The notes beneath the pieces were generated by a model. That model searched no databases. It was given only the letters and a program-made list of their open reading frames with translations, and had not been told where the DNA came from. A DNA stretch of 64,000 bases from NCBI RefSeq assembly GCF_017639855.1, contig NZ_CP072115.1, positions 1,116,001 through 1,180,000 on the forward strand, in the 5' to 3' direction. Shown piece by piece: positions 34,078 through 43,831 of the stretch; position 1 is the first letter of the stretch, and every line of letters begins with the position of its first letter. Source of the DNA: Streptococcus sp. zg-86 (GTDB lineage: Bacteria; Bacillota; Bacilli; Lactobacillales; Streptococcaceae). A program made the position numbers and the translations under genes.

Positions 34078-35456
34078 TCTTCTTTTTTATAGCCAACTGT
34101 CCACGTTAAAACAAAAGCCGTTGCAAATGCAATAAGATTTGTCACAATATATAGTGGCAATTGATTATTCAAATACAGCAAAGTTCCAGGAATTCCAGTC
34201 AAGCCAAGACCTGTTGCTTTCAATTGGAAAATCGAAGCAAAGAATCCCCCAACTCCTCCTCCAATCATTGACATGATGAATGGCTTACCAAGTCGCAAGG
34301 TTACACCAAATACAGCTGGTTCAGTAATTCCAAGAGCTGCTGATAAGGCTGAAGGATAGGCAACTTGTTTCATTTTAGTAGAAACTGTTTTCATGCCAAC
34401 TGCTAGTACTGCTCCTGCTTGTGCCACATTCCCACATGTTCCAATAGGATTCAGTAAATTCCATCCATCACGTGCCAACATATTGATTTCCAGTAAGCTG
34501 AGGATATGATGAATCCCTAAAATTCCCAGTAATTGTCCAAAACTTCCATAGATTAAACCACCAATACCAAAAGGTAGGGTTAGAAGAAATTCAACTGTAT
34601 TTAGCACATAAATTTCTACGCTATGAAAAATAGGTCCAATAATAACTATCCCAAGAATTAATCCGGTCAAAAGAGTGAGGAATGGCCGCAAAATTAAATC
34701 CAATGAGTCTGGAATAATCTTTTTAAATCCTTTTTCAATCTTTGTTGCAGCAATAGCTGTCACAAAGGCTGGTAAAACTGAGCCTTGGTATCCAACTACT
34801 TTCAAGAAGTCAAAGAAAACCATTGGTTCTGCATCACCTGAAGCAACTGAATAAGCATTTGGTAAAACTGGATTGACTAACATCAAACCAAGTACAATTC
34901 CTAAAATAGGAGTTCCACCAAAGATGATGAAGGTTGACCAAGCAACTAAGGCAGGCAAAAAGGCAAAAGCAGTATCTGTCAAAATCTGGGTAAATTGAAT
35001 CAATTCGACGGGTACATCTTTATTTGTCATACCAAAGAAGGACAAAATAGTATCCTGAGTCAAAAGACCTCGTAACCCCATGAATAAACCTGTTGCAACA
35101 AGAACTGGAATAATCGGAACAAATACATCTCCAAAAATTCGAATAGCCCGTTTAAACGTCCATTTTTCTGTCTCTAGCAATTCATCCTCGACTTTTCCCG
35201 CTTGCCTTTGACCAATTAACGGCATAAACTCTTCATAAACCTTATCTACCAAACCTGTTCCTAATATAATTTGATACTGTCCTGAATTATAAAAACTTCC
35301 CTTAACCTTATCCAAGTCCTCAATAGCCTTTACATCGACTAAGTCTTGATTTTTTGTGATGATTCGTAGTCTCGTAGCACAATGTTGAGCAGATTTCACA
35401 TTGTCTACTCCACCGACATAGTGTAAAATTTCTTTTGCTAATGTCTTATTATCCAT
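34068..35456 (-). CDS. scrA: PTS sucrose-type EIIBC component
   Basis: 462-aa membrane sugar permease of the glucose/sucrose/trehalose family. EIIB (residues 1-~85) has the phospho-cysteine motif SAQHCATRLRI (Cys26); EIIC (~105-460) has about ten helices. No EIIA domain, so it would borrow a cytosolic EIIA(Glc)-type partner. Overlaps the GH32 gene by 8 bp. The paired hydrolase suggests sucrose, but the flanking alpha-galactosidase leaves room for an alpha-galactoside; symbol is by role. Confidence 0.85.
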   Translation of the reverse strand: MDNKTLAKEILHYVGGVDNVKSAQHCATRLRIITKNQDLVDVKAIEDLDKVKGSFYNSGQYQIILGTGLVDKVYEEFMPLIGQRQAGKVEDELLETEKWTFKRAIRIFGDVFVPIIPVLVATGLFMGLRGLLTQDTILSFFGMTNKDVPVELIQFTQILTDTAFAFLPALVAWSTFIIFGGTPILGIVLGLMLVNPVLPNAYSVASGDAEPMVFFDFLKVVGYQGSVLPAFVTAIAATKIEKGFKKIIPDSLDLILRPFLTLLTGLILGIVIIGPIFHSVEIYVLNTVEFLLTLPFGIGGLIYGSFGQLLGILGIHHILSLLEINMLARDGWNLLNPIGTCGNVAQAGAVLAVGMKTVSTKMKQVAYPSALSAALGITEPAVFGVTLRLGKPFIMSMIGGGVGGFFASIFQLKATGLGLTGIPGTLLYLNNQLPLYIVTNLIAFATAFVLTWTVGYKKEETL

Positions 35457-36789
35457 GTTTTTCCTTCTCCATTTTATAGCAATGTATTGTTATATCATTC
35501 GAAGATTTGAGGTGATAAATTTTTTTAGGATCACGATTAAAATAGCGCAAACTCATCACTTTCTCTCCTTGATTGATAAATATTTCTAGTGCTGATTGAT
35601 CAATAAATAGCTGCATCGTCCGTAAATTTTCTAAGAAAATTGTTTTTTCTTGTACTGAACCATTTACCCAACTCTTACGACTAAGGGTCAGTTGCTGATT
35701 GTCATAGGATAGCCAAACAGTCTGATGACCAATCTCTACCTCTAATCCATCCATCGATTTTTCTGAAGTTAACTCAAGAATGTCCATACCCGAGGTAGCT
35801 ACTATTTCATACTCTGAACTCGTAATCGTTTCTACTAACCTTCGATGATGGATGTATTCTTCTAAAGGCAGTTGATATAGCTGCTGGTCGACCAATTTTA
35901 ACTCTCTTGGCATCGTCAAGCAATGCAGATAGCCATCTTTCTGAGTTGGGCAAGTTAATTCCTCTTCTTGCGTCATCCTACTCATCCAAGCCCACATCAA
36001 CTGTCGTCCCCTAGGATCTCGGAATACCTGTGGCGAATAGAAATCAAATCCCTCATCCATTTTTTGAATATCCGTATGAGGAAAAAATTCTCCATTTTTT
36101 ACGCTTCCGATGTAATAGCCTGCATAACTAGAAAGATCTGTATCTTGTTCCAAATCTCGTTTCTGTGGACAAACTAATAAAATTTGACTTGATCCCATAT
36201 CAGCTATATTGGGGCATTCTGCCATTTGATCTAAGTCATCTGATTGAAAGAAAATACCTTGATATTGCCAGCTTTCACTATCTTTTGATTGATAATAAGC
36301 AATGCAACCTCTTCCTTTCTTATCTTGTGCTCCGACAATCATATGGAACTTCCCTTCTGCTTGCCAAACATAGGGATCACGATGGTGTTCTGTAAAATGA
36401 GAAGGAGTTAGAGTCGCAATATGGCCTTTGACAAATGTCTTCCCGTTATCTGAAATGGCTTGTAGCTGCACCGATTTTCTCTGTCCCTTTTCTTTGCTAT
36501 TTCCTGTATAAAATACTCTTAATTCTTGGTTTACAATAATGGCAGAGCCTGAATAGACACCTGAACTATCTTCCCTTCTGTCAGGTAAAATCGCACTTCC
36601 TTCGTGTGTCCATTCTAATAAGTCTCTTGAAGTAAATAAGCCCCATTCTTTGTAAGAATGATTTGTCTCAAAGCGGTTCCATTGGTGGAAAACATAGTAT
36701 TTTCCTTGATAAAAGGCAAGCCCATTAGGGTCATTTAATAAGCCTTTACCAGGCTCCAAATGAAATACATTCCGATATTGATTTTCCAA
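35449..36789 (-). CDS. scrB: Sucrose-6-phosphate hydrolase (GH32)
   Basis: 446-aa intracellular beta-fructosidase (no signal peptide). Catalytic nucleophile Asp20 in LLNDPNG, the RDP motif in HHRDPYVW and acid/base Glu in MAECPNI are all present. The C-terminal beta-sandwich is complete. Start is TTG at 36787-36789, five bases after GGAGG. It would split sucrose-6-phosphate into glucose-6-phosphate and fructose. Confidence 0.9.
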   Translation of the reverse strand: MENQYRNVFHLEPGKGLLNDPNGLAFYQGKYYVFHQWNRFETNHSYKEWGLFTSRDLLEWTHEGSAILPDRREDSSGVYSGSAIIVNQELRVFYTGNSKEKGQRKSVQLQAISDNGKTFVKGHIATLTPSHFTEHHRDPYVWQAEGKFHMIVGAQDKKGRGCIAYYQSKDSESWQYQGIFFQSDDLDQMAECPNIADMGSSQILLVCPQKRDLEQDTDLSSYAGYYIGSVKNGEFFPHTDIQKMDEGFDFYSPQVFRDPRGRQLMWAWMSRMTQEEELTCPTQKDGYLHCLTMPRELKLVDQQLYQLPLEEYIHHRRLVETITSSEYEIVATSGMDILELTSEKSMDGLEVEIGHQTVWLSYDNQQLTLSRKSWVNGSVQEKTIFLENLRTMQLFIDQSALEIFINQGEKVMSLRYFNRDPKKIYHLKSSNDITIHCYKMEKEKHG

Positions 36790-36807
36790 AGATTCCTCCC
36801 TTTTATT

Positions 36808-36821
36808 TCAAAGCGTTTTCA
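36808..36821 (-). promoter_or_regulatory. cre site upstream of scrBA
   Basis: TGAAAACGCTTTGA on the minus strand, close to the CcpA cre consensus, 19 bp before the scrB start. Predicts carbon catabolite repression. Confidence 0.7.
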
Positions 36822-36908
36822 ACTAGTTGTTGCTTATTATTTTAACGGATAACAGATTGGAATTCCATGGAAATTTTATACAAGAATATGGAAAAATCTC
36901 ATATAAAC

Positions 36909-36936
36909 TAGACTATTTTTGATTTTTCGTTATACT
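36909..36936 (+). promoter_or_regulatory. Promoter of AraC regulator (near-leaderless)
   Basis: -35 TAGACT (36909-36914), 16-nt spacer, -10 TATACT (36931-36936); the ATG lies seven bases after the -10 and no ribosome site is visible. Confidence 0.55.
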
Positions 36937-36943
36937 AAAATGT

Positions 36944-37792
36944 ATGGAACATTATTTAAGACAATATACAGATAGATTTACCGATTTCAATAATAAACAT
37001 ATTTCAGACCTCATTTTGTATAGTAGCGGCATTGAATACTGTCGCCCTAATCATTCCTACAGTTTACGAAGCCGTGACTATCACGTCATACTCTTTGTTA
37101 AAGAGGGCAAGGGAACTTTTGAAATTGAAGAGAAGCACTACATTATCCAGCAAAACCAACTCTTTATCATTCCTGCCGGCTACTGGTTTCGCTATACTGC
37201 TGATACAGACAATCCATGGAAATATTCCTGGATAGGATTTTTAGGAATCAAGTCTAATTTTATCTACCAAGCCTCGAAACAACATCAGTTTGTCTTTGAT
37301 TGCAAAAATGCGGAAGATTATGAAGCCCTCATCAATCAAATGCTTGATGTCTCTGAGAATACTTTCAGCTCCTTCTTAAAAATCAATGGCTTCATGTATA
37401 CTTTACTAGGAAAATTAGTCGAAGAAATTGGAATTCTGGATCAAGTTTCTGAACAGCAAGTCTCAACCCTTGCACGACACTACATGGATTTACATTACCA
37501 TGAAATTGTTCAAATTGCAGATGTAGCTGACTTTATAGGGATCCATCCCAATTATCTGGCTCATCTCTTTAAAAAAGAAACAGGAATTTCTCCCAAGCAA
37601 TATCTTTCTACACTCAGAATAAAAAAAGCCAAAGAATTGCTCATCGAGACATCGTATCCCATCAATACGATTGCACATTCCGTTGGTTTTTCGGATGCGC
37701 TCTCCTTCTCAAAATTCTTTAAAAAAGAAACCGCAATCGCACCAACCACCTATCGAAAGGAATACAAACATGACGTTATCCATCACATTTGA
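36944..37792 (+). CDS. AraC-family regulator (RafR/MsmR-like)
   Basis: 282-aa sugar-responsive regulator. N-terminal cupin/AraC-binding domain (YHVILFVKEGKGTFEIEEK, FIIPAGYWFRY) and a C-terminal pair of helix-turn-helices (IADVADFIGIHPNYLAHLFKKETGISPKQYL and the SVGFSDALSFSKFFKKETAIAPTTYR block). Divergent from scrBA and overlapping aga, so it most likely activates both. Related to MsmR/RafR of streptococcal raffinose loci; inducer unknown. Confidence 0.9.
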   Translation: MEHYLRQYTDRFTDFNNKHISDLILYSSGIEYCRPNHSYSLRSRDYHVILFVKEGKGTFEIEEKHYIIQQNQLFIIPAGYWFRYTADTDNPWKYSWIGFLGIKSNFIYQASKQHQFVFDCKNAEDYEALINQMLDVSENTFSSFLKINGFMYTLLGKLVEEIGILDQVSEQQVSTLARHYMDLHYHEIVQIADVADFIGIHPNYLAHLFKKETGISPKQYLSTLRIKKAKELLIETSYPINTIAHSVGFSDALSFSKFFKKETAIAPTTYRKEYKHDVIHHI

Positions 37793-39962
37793 TTCTACTA
37801 CGAACTACTTCCATCTGACCAATCAATCAATCAGCTACATCATTGAACTACTGGACAATCGTTACCTCATTCATCGCTATTGGGGAAAATCCGTTAGGAA
37901 CTATTCCGGAGCCAACCGACTTCCCAGCTACAAAAAAACCTTTGCTAGTTTCCAATCCTTGGAGCAAGATAATCAATCTTTTGAATTTCTTCCCCAAGAA
38001 TGTCCTCTATCTTTTATGGGAGATTATAAAGAAGCGGGATTAAAACTCCGTTTAGCTGACCAATCCGAAATGCTTCGACCTATCTTTCATTCCTATAACA
38101 TTTTTAACGGAGTTCCAAATCTACCAGATTTACCTCATGCAAGAGCAACCATTGATGAAGCAAAAACACTTGTCTTAACATTAATCGACTCAACTTCACG
38201 GGTACAACTAGACCTTTTCTACTCTATTTTTAAAGATAATAATACCATCATCCGTTCTAGCAAACTGACAAATCTATCTAGCGATGAGTTTGAAATTCAA
38301 CACTTTGCTAGTGCCACAATCGATACTCTCTATCAAGGTCAACAACTCACTAGCTTCTATGGTTCTCATCAGAAAGAGTTCCAATTGCAACATACTTCAA
38401 TTACTCATGGACAATTTCGAATTGGAAGCAGTCGAGGAGCTAGTGGCCCACAATATCCACCATTTATCGCAATCTCTGATTTAGCACATGAATGTTATGG
38501 AGAAGTGCGGGCACTGACTTTAATTTATAGCGGTAATCACACTGAATTGATTGAAAGAGACCAGTACGATCAATTACGACTTCAAATTGGATTAAATCCA
38601 GAGATGTTTTCTTGGAAACTTGGTCCAAAAGAATGTTTTTCAACACCTCAAGCCGTTCTTGTATACAGTGATGCTGGATTTAACGGTATGTCACATCAAT
38701 TCCATCATTTTACTCGCCATCATTTACTCCCGTCTCAGTTCAAAAACGAAATAGCTCCTATTTTGATCAATAGTTGGGAGATGACCTACTTTGATGTCAA
38801 TGAAGAACAAATGTTACAGGTCATTGAACAAGCACATCAACTTGGCTTTGAAGCTGTTGTGCTAGATGACGGCTGGTTTAGTGGACGTAACTCTAGCAAA
38901 ACTTCACTCGGAGATTGGCATGTTGATCCAATAAAATTCCCAAACGATCTCACGCCTCTGGTAAATTCCTGCCAACAGAAAGGTATGAAATTTGGTATTT
39001 GGTTTGAACCTGAAATGATTTCTGCACAGAGCCAATTATGTAAAGAAAAACCCGAATGGATTGTTAAATCACCTTATTTTCCAGCCTACTATGGCCGAAA
39101 TCAATATGTCCTTGATTTAACACAAAAAGAGGTACAAGACTGGCTCATTCAAACATTGAGCACGTTTATCGAGACCTATCATGTTGATTATATTAAATGG
39201 GACATGAACCGACATTTGGTTGAAAATGAAAGTCAACTTGCTCACTTCCTACCAAAAGAGTTTTCTCATCGTTATATGCTTGGTTTATACCGTGTATTAA
39301 ATTACCTTACACAACAATTTCCTAACTTGCTCTTTGAAAATTGTTCCAGTGGTGGCGGACGGCTAGACTTTGGGATGTTGTATTATTTCCCACAAACTTG
39401 GCTTAGCGATAACACCGACGGACTCGATCGTCAAGCTATTCAATATGGAGCTAGTTATCTCTTTCATCCCTATCAGTTAACTGGCCACGTCTCAGCAGTC
39501 CCAAATCATCAAACCAACCGCACTACACCATTACAAACACGCATGGATTTAGCAGATTCGACCAATATGGGTTATGAACTCAATATCTTGAAAACCTCAC
39601 TAGAGGATAATCACGTCATTGCACACCATATTAACCGATACAAATCATTACGTCAGCTGATCCAAACCAGTCGATTTTACCGTTTACTGTCTCCTTTTGA
39701 TCATAATGCGACTGCTTGGCTATTTGAAAGCGAAGATAAAGAAAACTACTACCTCGTCGCATTTCGAAATACTTACTCTGTATCTCAAACAGGATATTTA
39801 TTACGAATTCCATACCTAGACGACAATGCATATTACATCACCTCCAACGGAGAATCTTACACCGGTAGTGACTTAAAAAATGCGGGACTCTTTATATCAT
39901 TTGAAAAAGGTGATTATCAGTCCTATACTCTTTATCTAAAAAAGAAACGAGAAAACCACTAA
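37770..39962 (+). CDS. aga: Alpha-galactosidase (GH36)
   Basis: 730-aa cytosolic GH36 enzyme. The nucleophile Asp478 lies in YIKWDMNRH, the acid/base Asp547 in WLSDNTD, and the family motif ENCSSGGGRLDFGM is intact; the N-terminal beta-sandwich and C-terminal beta domain are complete. ATG at 37770 follows GAAAGGA and sits within the last codons of the AraC gene (23-bp overlap). It releases galactose from melibiose/raffinose-type sugars. No msm/raf ABC importer is present, so the substrate probably enters by another route. Confidence 0.93.
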   Translation: MTLSITFDSTTNYFHLTNQSISYIIELLDNRYLIHRYWGKSVRNYSGANRLPSYKKTFASFQSLEQDNQSFEFLPQECPLSFMGDYKEAGLKLRLADQSEMLRPIFHSYNIFNGVPNLPDLPHARATIDEAKTLVLTLIDSTSRVQLDLFYSIFKDNNTIIRSSKLTNLSSDEFEIQHFASATIDTLYQGQQLTSFYGSHQKEFQLQHTSITHGQFRIGSSRGASGPQYPPFIAISDLAHECYGEVRALTLIYSGNHTELIERDQYDQLRLQIGLNPEMFSWKLGPKECFSTPQAVLVYSDAGFNGMSHQFHHFTRHHLLPSQFKNEIAPILINSWEMTYFDVNEEQMLQVIEQAHQLGFEAVVLDDGWFSGRNSSKTSLGDWHVDPIKFPNDLTPLVNSCQQKGMKFGIWFEPEMISAQSQLCKEKPEWIVKSPYFPAYYGRNQYVLDLTQKEVQDWLIQTLSTFIETYHVDYIKWDMNRHLVENESQLAHFLPKEFSHRYMLGLYRVLNYLTQQFPNLLFENCSSGGGRLDFGMLYYFPQTWLSDNTDGLDRQAIQYGASYLFHPYQLTGHVSAVPNHQTNRTTPLQTRMDLADSTNMGYELNILKTSLEDNHVIAHHINRYKSLRQLIQTSRFYRLLSPFDHNATAWLFESEDKENYYLVAFRNTYSVSQTGYLLRIPYLDDNAYYITSNGESYTGSDLKNAGLFISFEKGDYQSYTLYLKKKRENH

Positions 39963-40016
39963 GCAAGACCACTATCTAGGACTGAGCATTCTCAAACAAA
40001 ACATAAAAACGTAGTG

Positions 40017-40310
40017 TCTAGAAAAGATTTTCTCAGCCGAAAAAGTAAAACTTAGAACATTGTCAGGAAATTTTTAGAAAAAATCGGCAGACTTAGACCA
40101 TTGGCAAGGATGTTTCAATGAAAAATGCCAGACTTGAAAGCTAGGGAACCTTTTTTCACAGAAAAATGCGGGACTTAAAACCGAGAAAGGAGATTTTTCG
40201 ATGCAGAAAGCGAAACGTAGAATATCGTCAGGAAATTTTCAACAAAAAATGGCAGACTTAGACCATTGGCAAGGATGTTTCAATGAAAAATGGCAGACTT
40301 GAAACATAGT
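40017..40310. repeat. Tandem array of ~40-bp units with 165-bp higher-order period
   Basis: About seven units lie end to end in the 460-bp gap after aga. The unit pattern is roughly TTTTTCAAnGAAAAATGGCAG then ACTTAGAnCATTGGCAAGGA. Bases 40086-40127 and 40251-40292 are identical over 42 bp, 165 bp apart (about four units), so a four-unit block was copied. No ORF or obvious terminator inside. Confidence 0.85.
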
Positions 40311-40363
40311 GAAGAAACAATGTACTATGTTTGACATCTCCTATTGGAAAAATGGGACAACAT

Positions 40364-40419
40364 ACAAAAAGTGAGACCAACTGTCGCTTTAAACGTACCG
40401 TTGCGCCTCACTCTTTTTT
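40364..40419. terminator. Bidirectional terminator
   Basis: AGTGAG (40370-40375) / CTCACT (40407-40412) stem with T-run on the plus side and A-run (T on minus) on the other. Serves the polyprenyl synthase gene and could also end the upstream + transcript. Confidence 0.7.
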
Positions 40420-40422
40420 AGC

Positions 40423-41403
40423 TTAGCTACTTCTTTTTAATAACTGTTTTGTTAGATTATATAATAAGTCTTTGGCTGGGTGATTTGGCAACTGTTCAAT
40501 CGCAGATACTGCTTTTTGTGTAAAGCGCTCTGCTAGCTTCCTTGCCTGCTCCAATCCCCCTTCTTGTTTCATTAAAGCAACAACAGCCTGCACATCTTCT
40601 TCTGTCATATCCTCTCGCTTATCCAAATAAGGACGAAAGGCGGTAGGATTTTTTTGTAGAGCACACAAGAGGGGCAAGTTGTAAATACCTTGACCAATAT
40701 CTTCCAAGACAGGCTTATTTAATGCAGATTGTTCTTCTGTATAGTCTAGCAAATCGTCAATCATCTGAAAGGCCATACCAATATAAAAGCCGATATGCCC
40801 CGCCAAGCGGATGATTTCCTGATCAGCACCACCAAAGTAGGCACCTTCTCGACTCGCCAGTTTAAACAAGGCAGCGGTTTTCCCAGCAGCAGCTCGTAAA
40901 TAGTCATGGACGGTTTGTGCTTGATTATAATAGGCAGACATCTGATCAAGCTCACCAACTAGTATTTTCTTCATCGCCTTGGCATTGACATTCATATAAG
41001 GAGAGCCAGGCATAGACTCTAGGAGTAAGCCAAAAAAGACGGTAAAGAGCAAGTCTCCTGTATAGACGGCAACATCCTTACCAAAGCGACTTTGAATCGT
41101 CACCTGTCCTCGGCGTAGCGGAGAGTCATCAATAATGTCATCATGAACTAATGTCGCCAAATGCAGGACCTCAAGAGAAGCTGCAGCGGTTATCAACTTG
41201 TCCTCATCGAGTCTTGGTGTGTCGCCAAATTCCTCAAATAAAAAGAAAAAAGCGGGGCGAAGGTACTTTCCACCTGCGCTATTTAGCTCTACTAGTGCCT
41301 GCTTAATACCCGTATGTCGTATGTGGACCTTCTTTTCAATCAGGGTCCTTACGCTGTCAAGTTTTTCCTCCAAACCCTCATAGCGACTCCAATACGCTGC
41401 CAT
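40423..41403 (-). CDS. Polyprenyl diphosphate synthase
   Basis: 326-aa all-helical trans-prenyltransferase. The first Asp-rich motif DDIIDDSPLRR is near residue 88 and the second, DDLLDY, near 215. It resembles heptaprenyl/octaprenyl synthase subunit II and makes the side-chain donor. A single-gene unit with AAGGAGATTAGG before the ATG. Likely supplies MenA in the respiratory block 10 kb away; chain length is not predictable from sequence reading. Confidence 0.88.
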   Translation of the reverse strand: MAAYWSRYEGLEEKLDSVRTLIEKKVHIRHTGIKQALVELNSAGGKYLRPAFFFLFEEFGDTPRLDEDKLITAAASLEVLHLATLVHDDIIDDSPLRRGQVTIQSRFGKDVAVYTGDLLFTVFFGLLLESMPGSPYMNVNAKAMKKILVGELDQMSAYYNQAQTVHDYLRAAAGKTAALFKLASREGAYFGGADQEIIRLAGHIGFYIGMAFQMIDDLLDYTEEQSALNKPVLEDIGQGIYNLPLLCALQKNPTAFRPYLDKREDMTEEDVQAVVALMKQEGGLEQARKLAERFTQKAVSAIEQLPNHPAKDLLYNLTKQLLKRSS

Positions 41404-41494
41404 TTCCTAATCTCCTTGATTCCTAACTGCTCTCTATTTTACATTATTTAGGCTGTAATAGCTAGTATGTTGGATTTTTCATTGCTATTTTATT

Positions 41495-41551
41495 CAAAAA
41501 ATACCTAAAAGGTTTTTCTACTGATTCCAGCATGCCAACCTCTTAGGTATC
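41495..41551 (-). terminator. Terminator of the PTS-peptidase operon
   Basis: Long hairpin with arms AATACCTAAAAGGTT (plus) and AACCTCTTAGGTAT, ending in six T on the minus strand just after the aminotransferase stop at 41561. Confidence 0.8.
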
Positions 41552-41560
41552 AATAAATGC

Positions 41561-42757
41561 TTATTTTTCCAAAGACCGTTTTTTATAGTTTAGATAGGTC
41601 TTTTTAATCCGTTCGAGTACGGTGAGCCAGGTATCTCTTGGTAAGCCGACACAGATTCGAACAAAGCCTTCTCCATCTTGTACAAAGTAACTTCCAGGTA
41701 CCATCGTCAAATTTGCCTCCTTGAAAAATGCTGTCATTTCCTCCTCATTATGAAAGAGTTGATGAACATCAATCCAAGCTAGAAAGGATGATTCTGCCGG
41801 CATAATAATAGCCTCCGGAATATCCTCAAAACAGTGATGAAGTAAGTTCATATTTTCTTTGATGTAAGCTGTCCATTCATCGAGCCAAGCCTCACAGTGA
41901 GTATAGGCTGCAATAATTGCTGGTACAGCAAAAACATGGGGAGAAGTAATGGAATTTGCCTCTAACTGTTGATAAAATATCTGACGCAAAATAGGATTCT
42001 TAATGACAACGTAAGAAGTTTTTAAACCGCCCAAGTTAAATGCTTTGTTAGGCGATAAACAAAGAATACACTGATCCATAATTTTAGGATGCGCATTCGC
42101 AATGGTTGTAAAGCTCTCAACTTCAAATAAAATATCCCGATGAATCTCATCGCAAACTAGAAGAACTTGATAAGTCAAACAAAGCTCTGCTAGGCGATTC
42201 AATTCATCCTTTGTCCACACGCGCCCTGAAGGATTTTGAGGACTGCATAAAATATATATCTTTACATCGTTTGTCCGAAATTGGTATTCAATATCCTCAA
42301 AATCAATATAATAGCGATTCTCACGATTAATCAAGGAACTGGTTAGCAGTGTCCGGCCATTATGAAGGACCGCCTCTGCAAAGGGAGCATAGGCAGGAGT
42401 ATTGATAAGTATCGCTTCTTTTTCTTTACTAAAAGCTTGAACAATATAGTGCAATGTCGAAACTGTGCCAAATGTTAACTTAATCCACTCTTTTTCAATA
42501 ACCTGTTGGAAACGACGCTTATTCCAATCGATTACAGCATCATAAAATTCATCTGGAACAAAGGTATAGCTATAATCGGGAACCATTGCTCGCTTTACTA
42601 AAGCCTCTCTAATTGGTTCTGCAACAGCAACATCGACATCGGCTAAATCCAAGGGAATAGCTCCTTCTCCCAAACCAAACTTAGTAGCAATTAGTTGAGG
42701 ATTCCATTTCCTTGAATGTCCTAAGCGACGATCTATTTTGATATTAAAATCATACAC
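41561..42757 (-). CDS. MalY/PatB-family PLP enzyme (C-S lyase/aminotransferase)
   Basis: 398-aa fold-type I PLP enzyme. The Schiff-base lysine motif is SPNKAFNLGGLKTS and the cofactor motif SPQNPSGRVW; the MalY/PatB hallmark N-terminus RLGHSRKWNP is present. Such enzymes split cystathionine and other S-conjugates by beta-elimination. Last gene of the operon, 4 bp after the M24 peptidase gene. Substrate unknown; linkage suggests a sulfur- or amino-acid-bearing compound entering through the PTS. Confidence 0.85.
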   Translation of the reverse strand: MYDFNIKIDRRLGHSRKWNPQLIATKFGLGEGAIPLDLADVDVAVAEPIREALVKRAMVPDYSYTFVPDEFYDAVIDWNKRRFQQVIEKEWIKLTFGTVSTLHYIVQAFSKEKEAILINTPAYAPFAEAVLHNGRTLLTSSLINRENRYYIDFEDIEYQFRTNDVKIYILCSPQNPSGRVWTKDELNRLAELCLTYQVLLVCDEIHRDILFEVESFTTIANAHPKIMDQCILCLSPNKAFNLGGLKTSYVVIKNPILRQIFYQQLEANSITSPHVFAVPAIIAAYTHCEAWLDEWTAYIKENMNLLHHCFEDIPEAIIMPAESSFLAWIDVHQLFHNEEEMTAFFKEANLTMVPGSYFVQDGEGFVRICVGLPRDTWLTVLERIKKTYLNYKKRSLEK

Positions 42758-42761
42758 TTTT

Positions 42762-43820
42762 TTACCCTACTTCTATTAATTCTTTATTGGAAAGGGTCAA
42801 ACGCTTCCCAACTCCTTCTTGAACTGCGACAACATCTTCGATACGAACACCACCAAACTCAGGGATATAGATTCCAGGCTCACAGGTCATGACCATCCCT
42901 TCTTCGAGTATCATAGAGCTAGTTGGACTGAGTATGGGTAAATCGCCACCCAAGCCAATACCATGACCCAATCCATGAACAAAGTAATCCCCATATCCTG
43001 CTTCTTCAATCACTTCTCGAGCTACTTTATCAATAGCCCTTCCCTGTAATCCTGCAACCACTACCGAAACAGCTTGAGTTTGTGCCTGTAAAACAGTTTG
43101 GTAGATTTCCTTTTGCTGCCGACTAAGAAGACCAACTGCAACTGTCCGCGTCATATCGGATTGATAATGGTCTAAAATAACCCCAAAATCAATCGTTAGT
43201 AATTCCCCTCTTTCAATGCGTTTATTAGTTGGACGACCATGAGGATAGGCTCCACGAACACCTGAAGCGATAATCGGTTCAAAAGCCATAGCACTTGCAC
43301 CACTTTTCAATGCTTGATAATGAATCAATCCACTCAACTCTAATTCTGTCATTCCAACTCTAATTTGAGGTAGGATATGAGAATAGATATCATCTGTTAA
43401 TTGGCAAGCTGCTTGGATTTTCAAAAATTCTTCTGGAGTTTTTACAGAACGAATTCGTTCAAGCTCATCATGCAACAGATAGACAGTAAATGTTCGAACT
43501 AAACAGTTATATTCCTGAATTGATAAGCCATTCGATTCAATCCCAACTCTCTGAACATTTTCTTTCATCAAAAAAGCGATGATTTCATCTATATACTTCC
43601 CTTTTACGACCTCTTTTTGCTGATAGTCCTTATCTGTCTGCTCGATAATTTCTTGTTGATAACGTCCGTCAAAAAATTGAAAAACAGCTGATTTTGTTAG
43701 AACAAGATAAACACCACTTCCTTTTAATGAATGTAGATAGAGTTTATTTGGAACAGATTTGATAATAAGGGCATCTAAATCCTTTTCTTCCAGTAATCGG
43801 AAGACTTTTTCAACTACCAC
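42762..43820 (-). CDS. M24 family metallopeptidase (Xaa-Pro peptidase-like)
   Basis: 352-aa creatinase-fold peptidase. N-terminal domain ~1-125, then the catalytic pita-bread domain with all five metal ligands: TIDFG, SDMTRTV, GLGHGIG, CEPGIY and VRIED. Starts with GTG at 43820 after AAAGGAG. Probably a Xaa-Pro dipeptidase or aminopeptidase P relative. Being inside a PTS operon is unusual for this family. Confidence 0.9.
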   Translation of the reverse strand: MVVEKVFRLLEEKDLDALIIKSVPNKLYLHSLKGSGVYLVLTKSAVFQFFDGRYQQEIIEQTDKDYQQKEVVKGKYIDEIIAFLMKENVQRVGIESNGLSIQEYNCLVRTFTVYLLHDELERIRSVKTPEEFLKIQAACQLTDDIYSHILPQIRVGMTELELSGLIHYQALKSGASAMAFEPIIASGVRGAYPHGRPTNKRIERGELLTIDFGVILDHYQSDMTRTVAVGLLSRQQKEIYQTVLQAQTQAVSVVVAGLQGRAIDKVAREVIEEAGYGDYFVHGLGHGIGLGGDLPILSPTSSMILEEGMVMTCEPGIYIPEFGGVRIEDVVAVQEGVGKRLTLSNKELIEVG

Positions 43821-43831
43821 TTCTCTCTCCT

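Noticed and set aside
40017..40310. CRISPR array in the 40-bp repeat region
   Set aside because: Units have no alternating unique spacers; both halves repeat.
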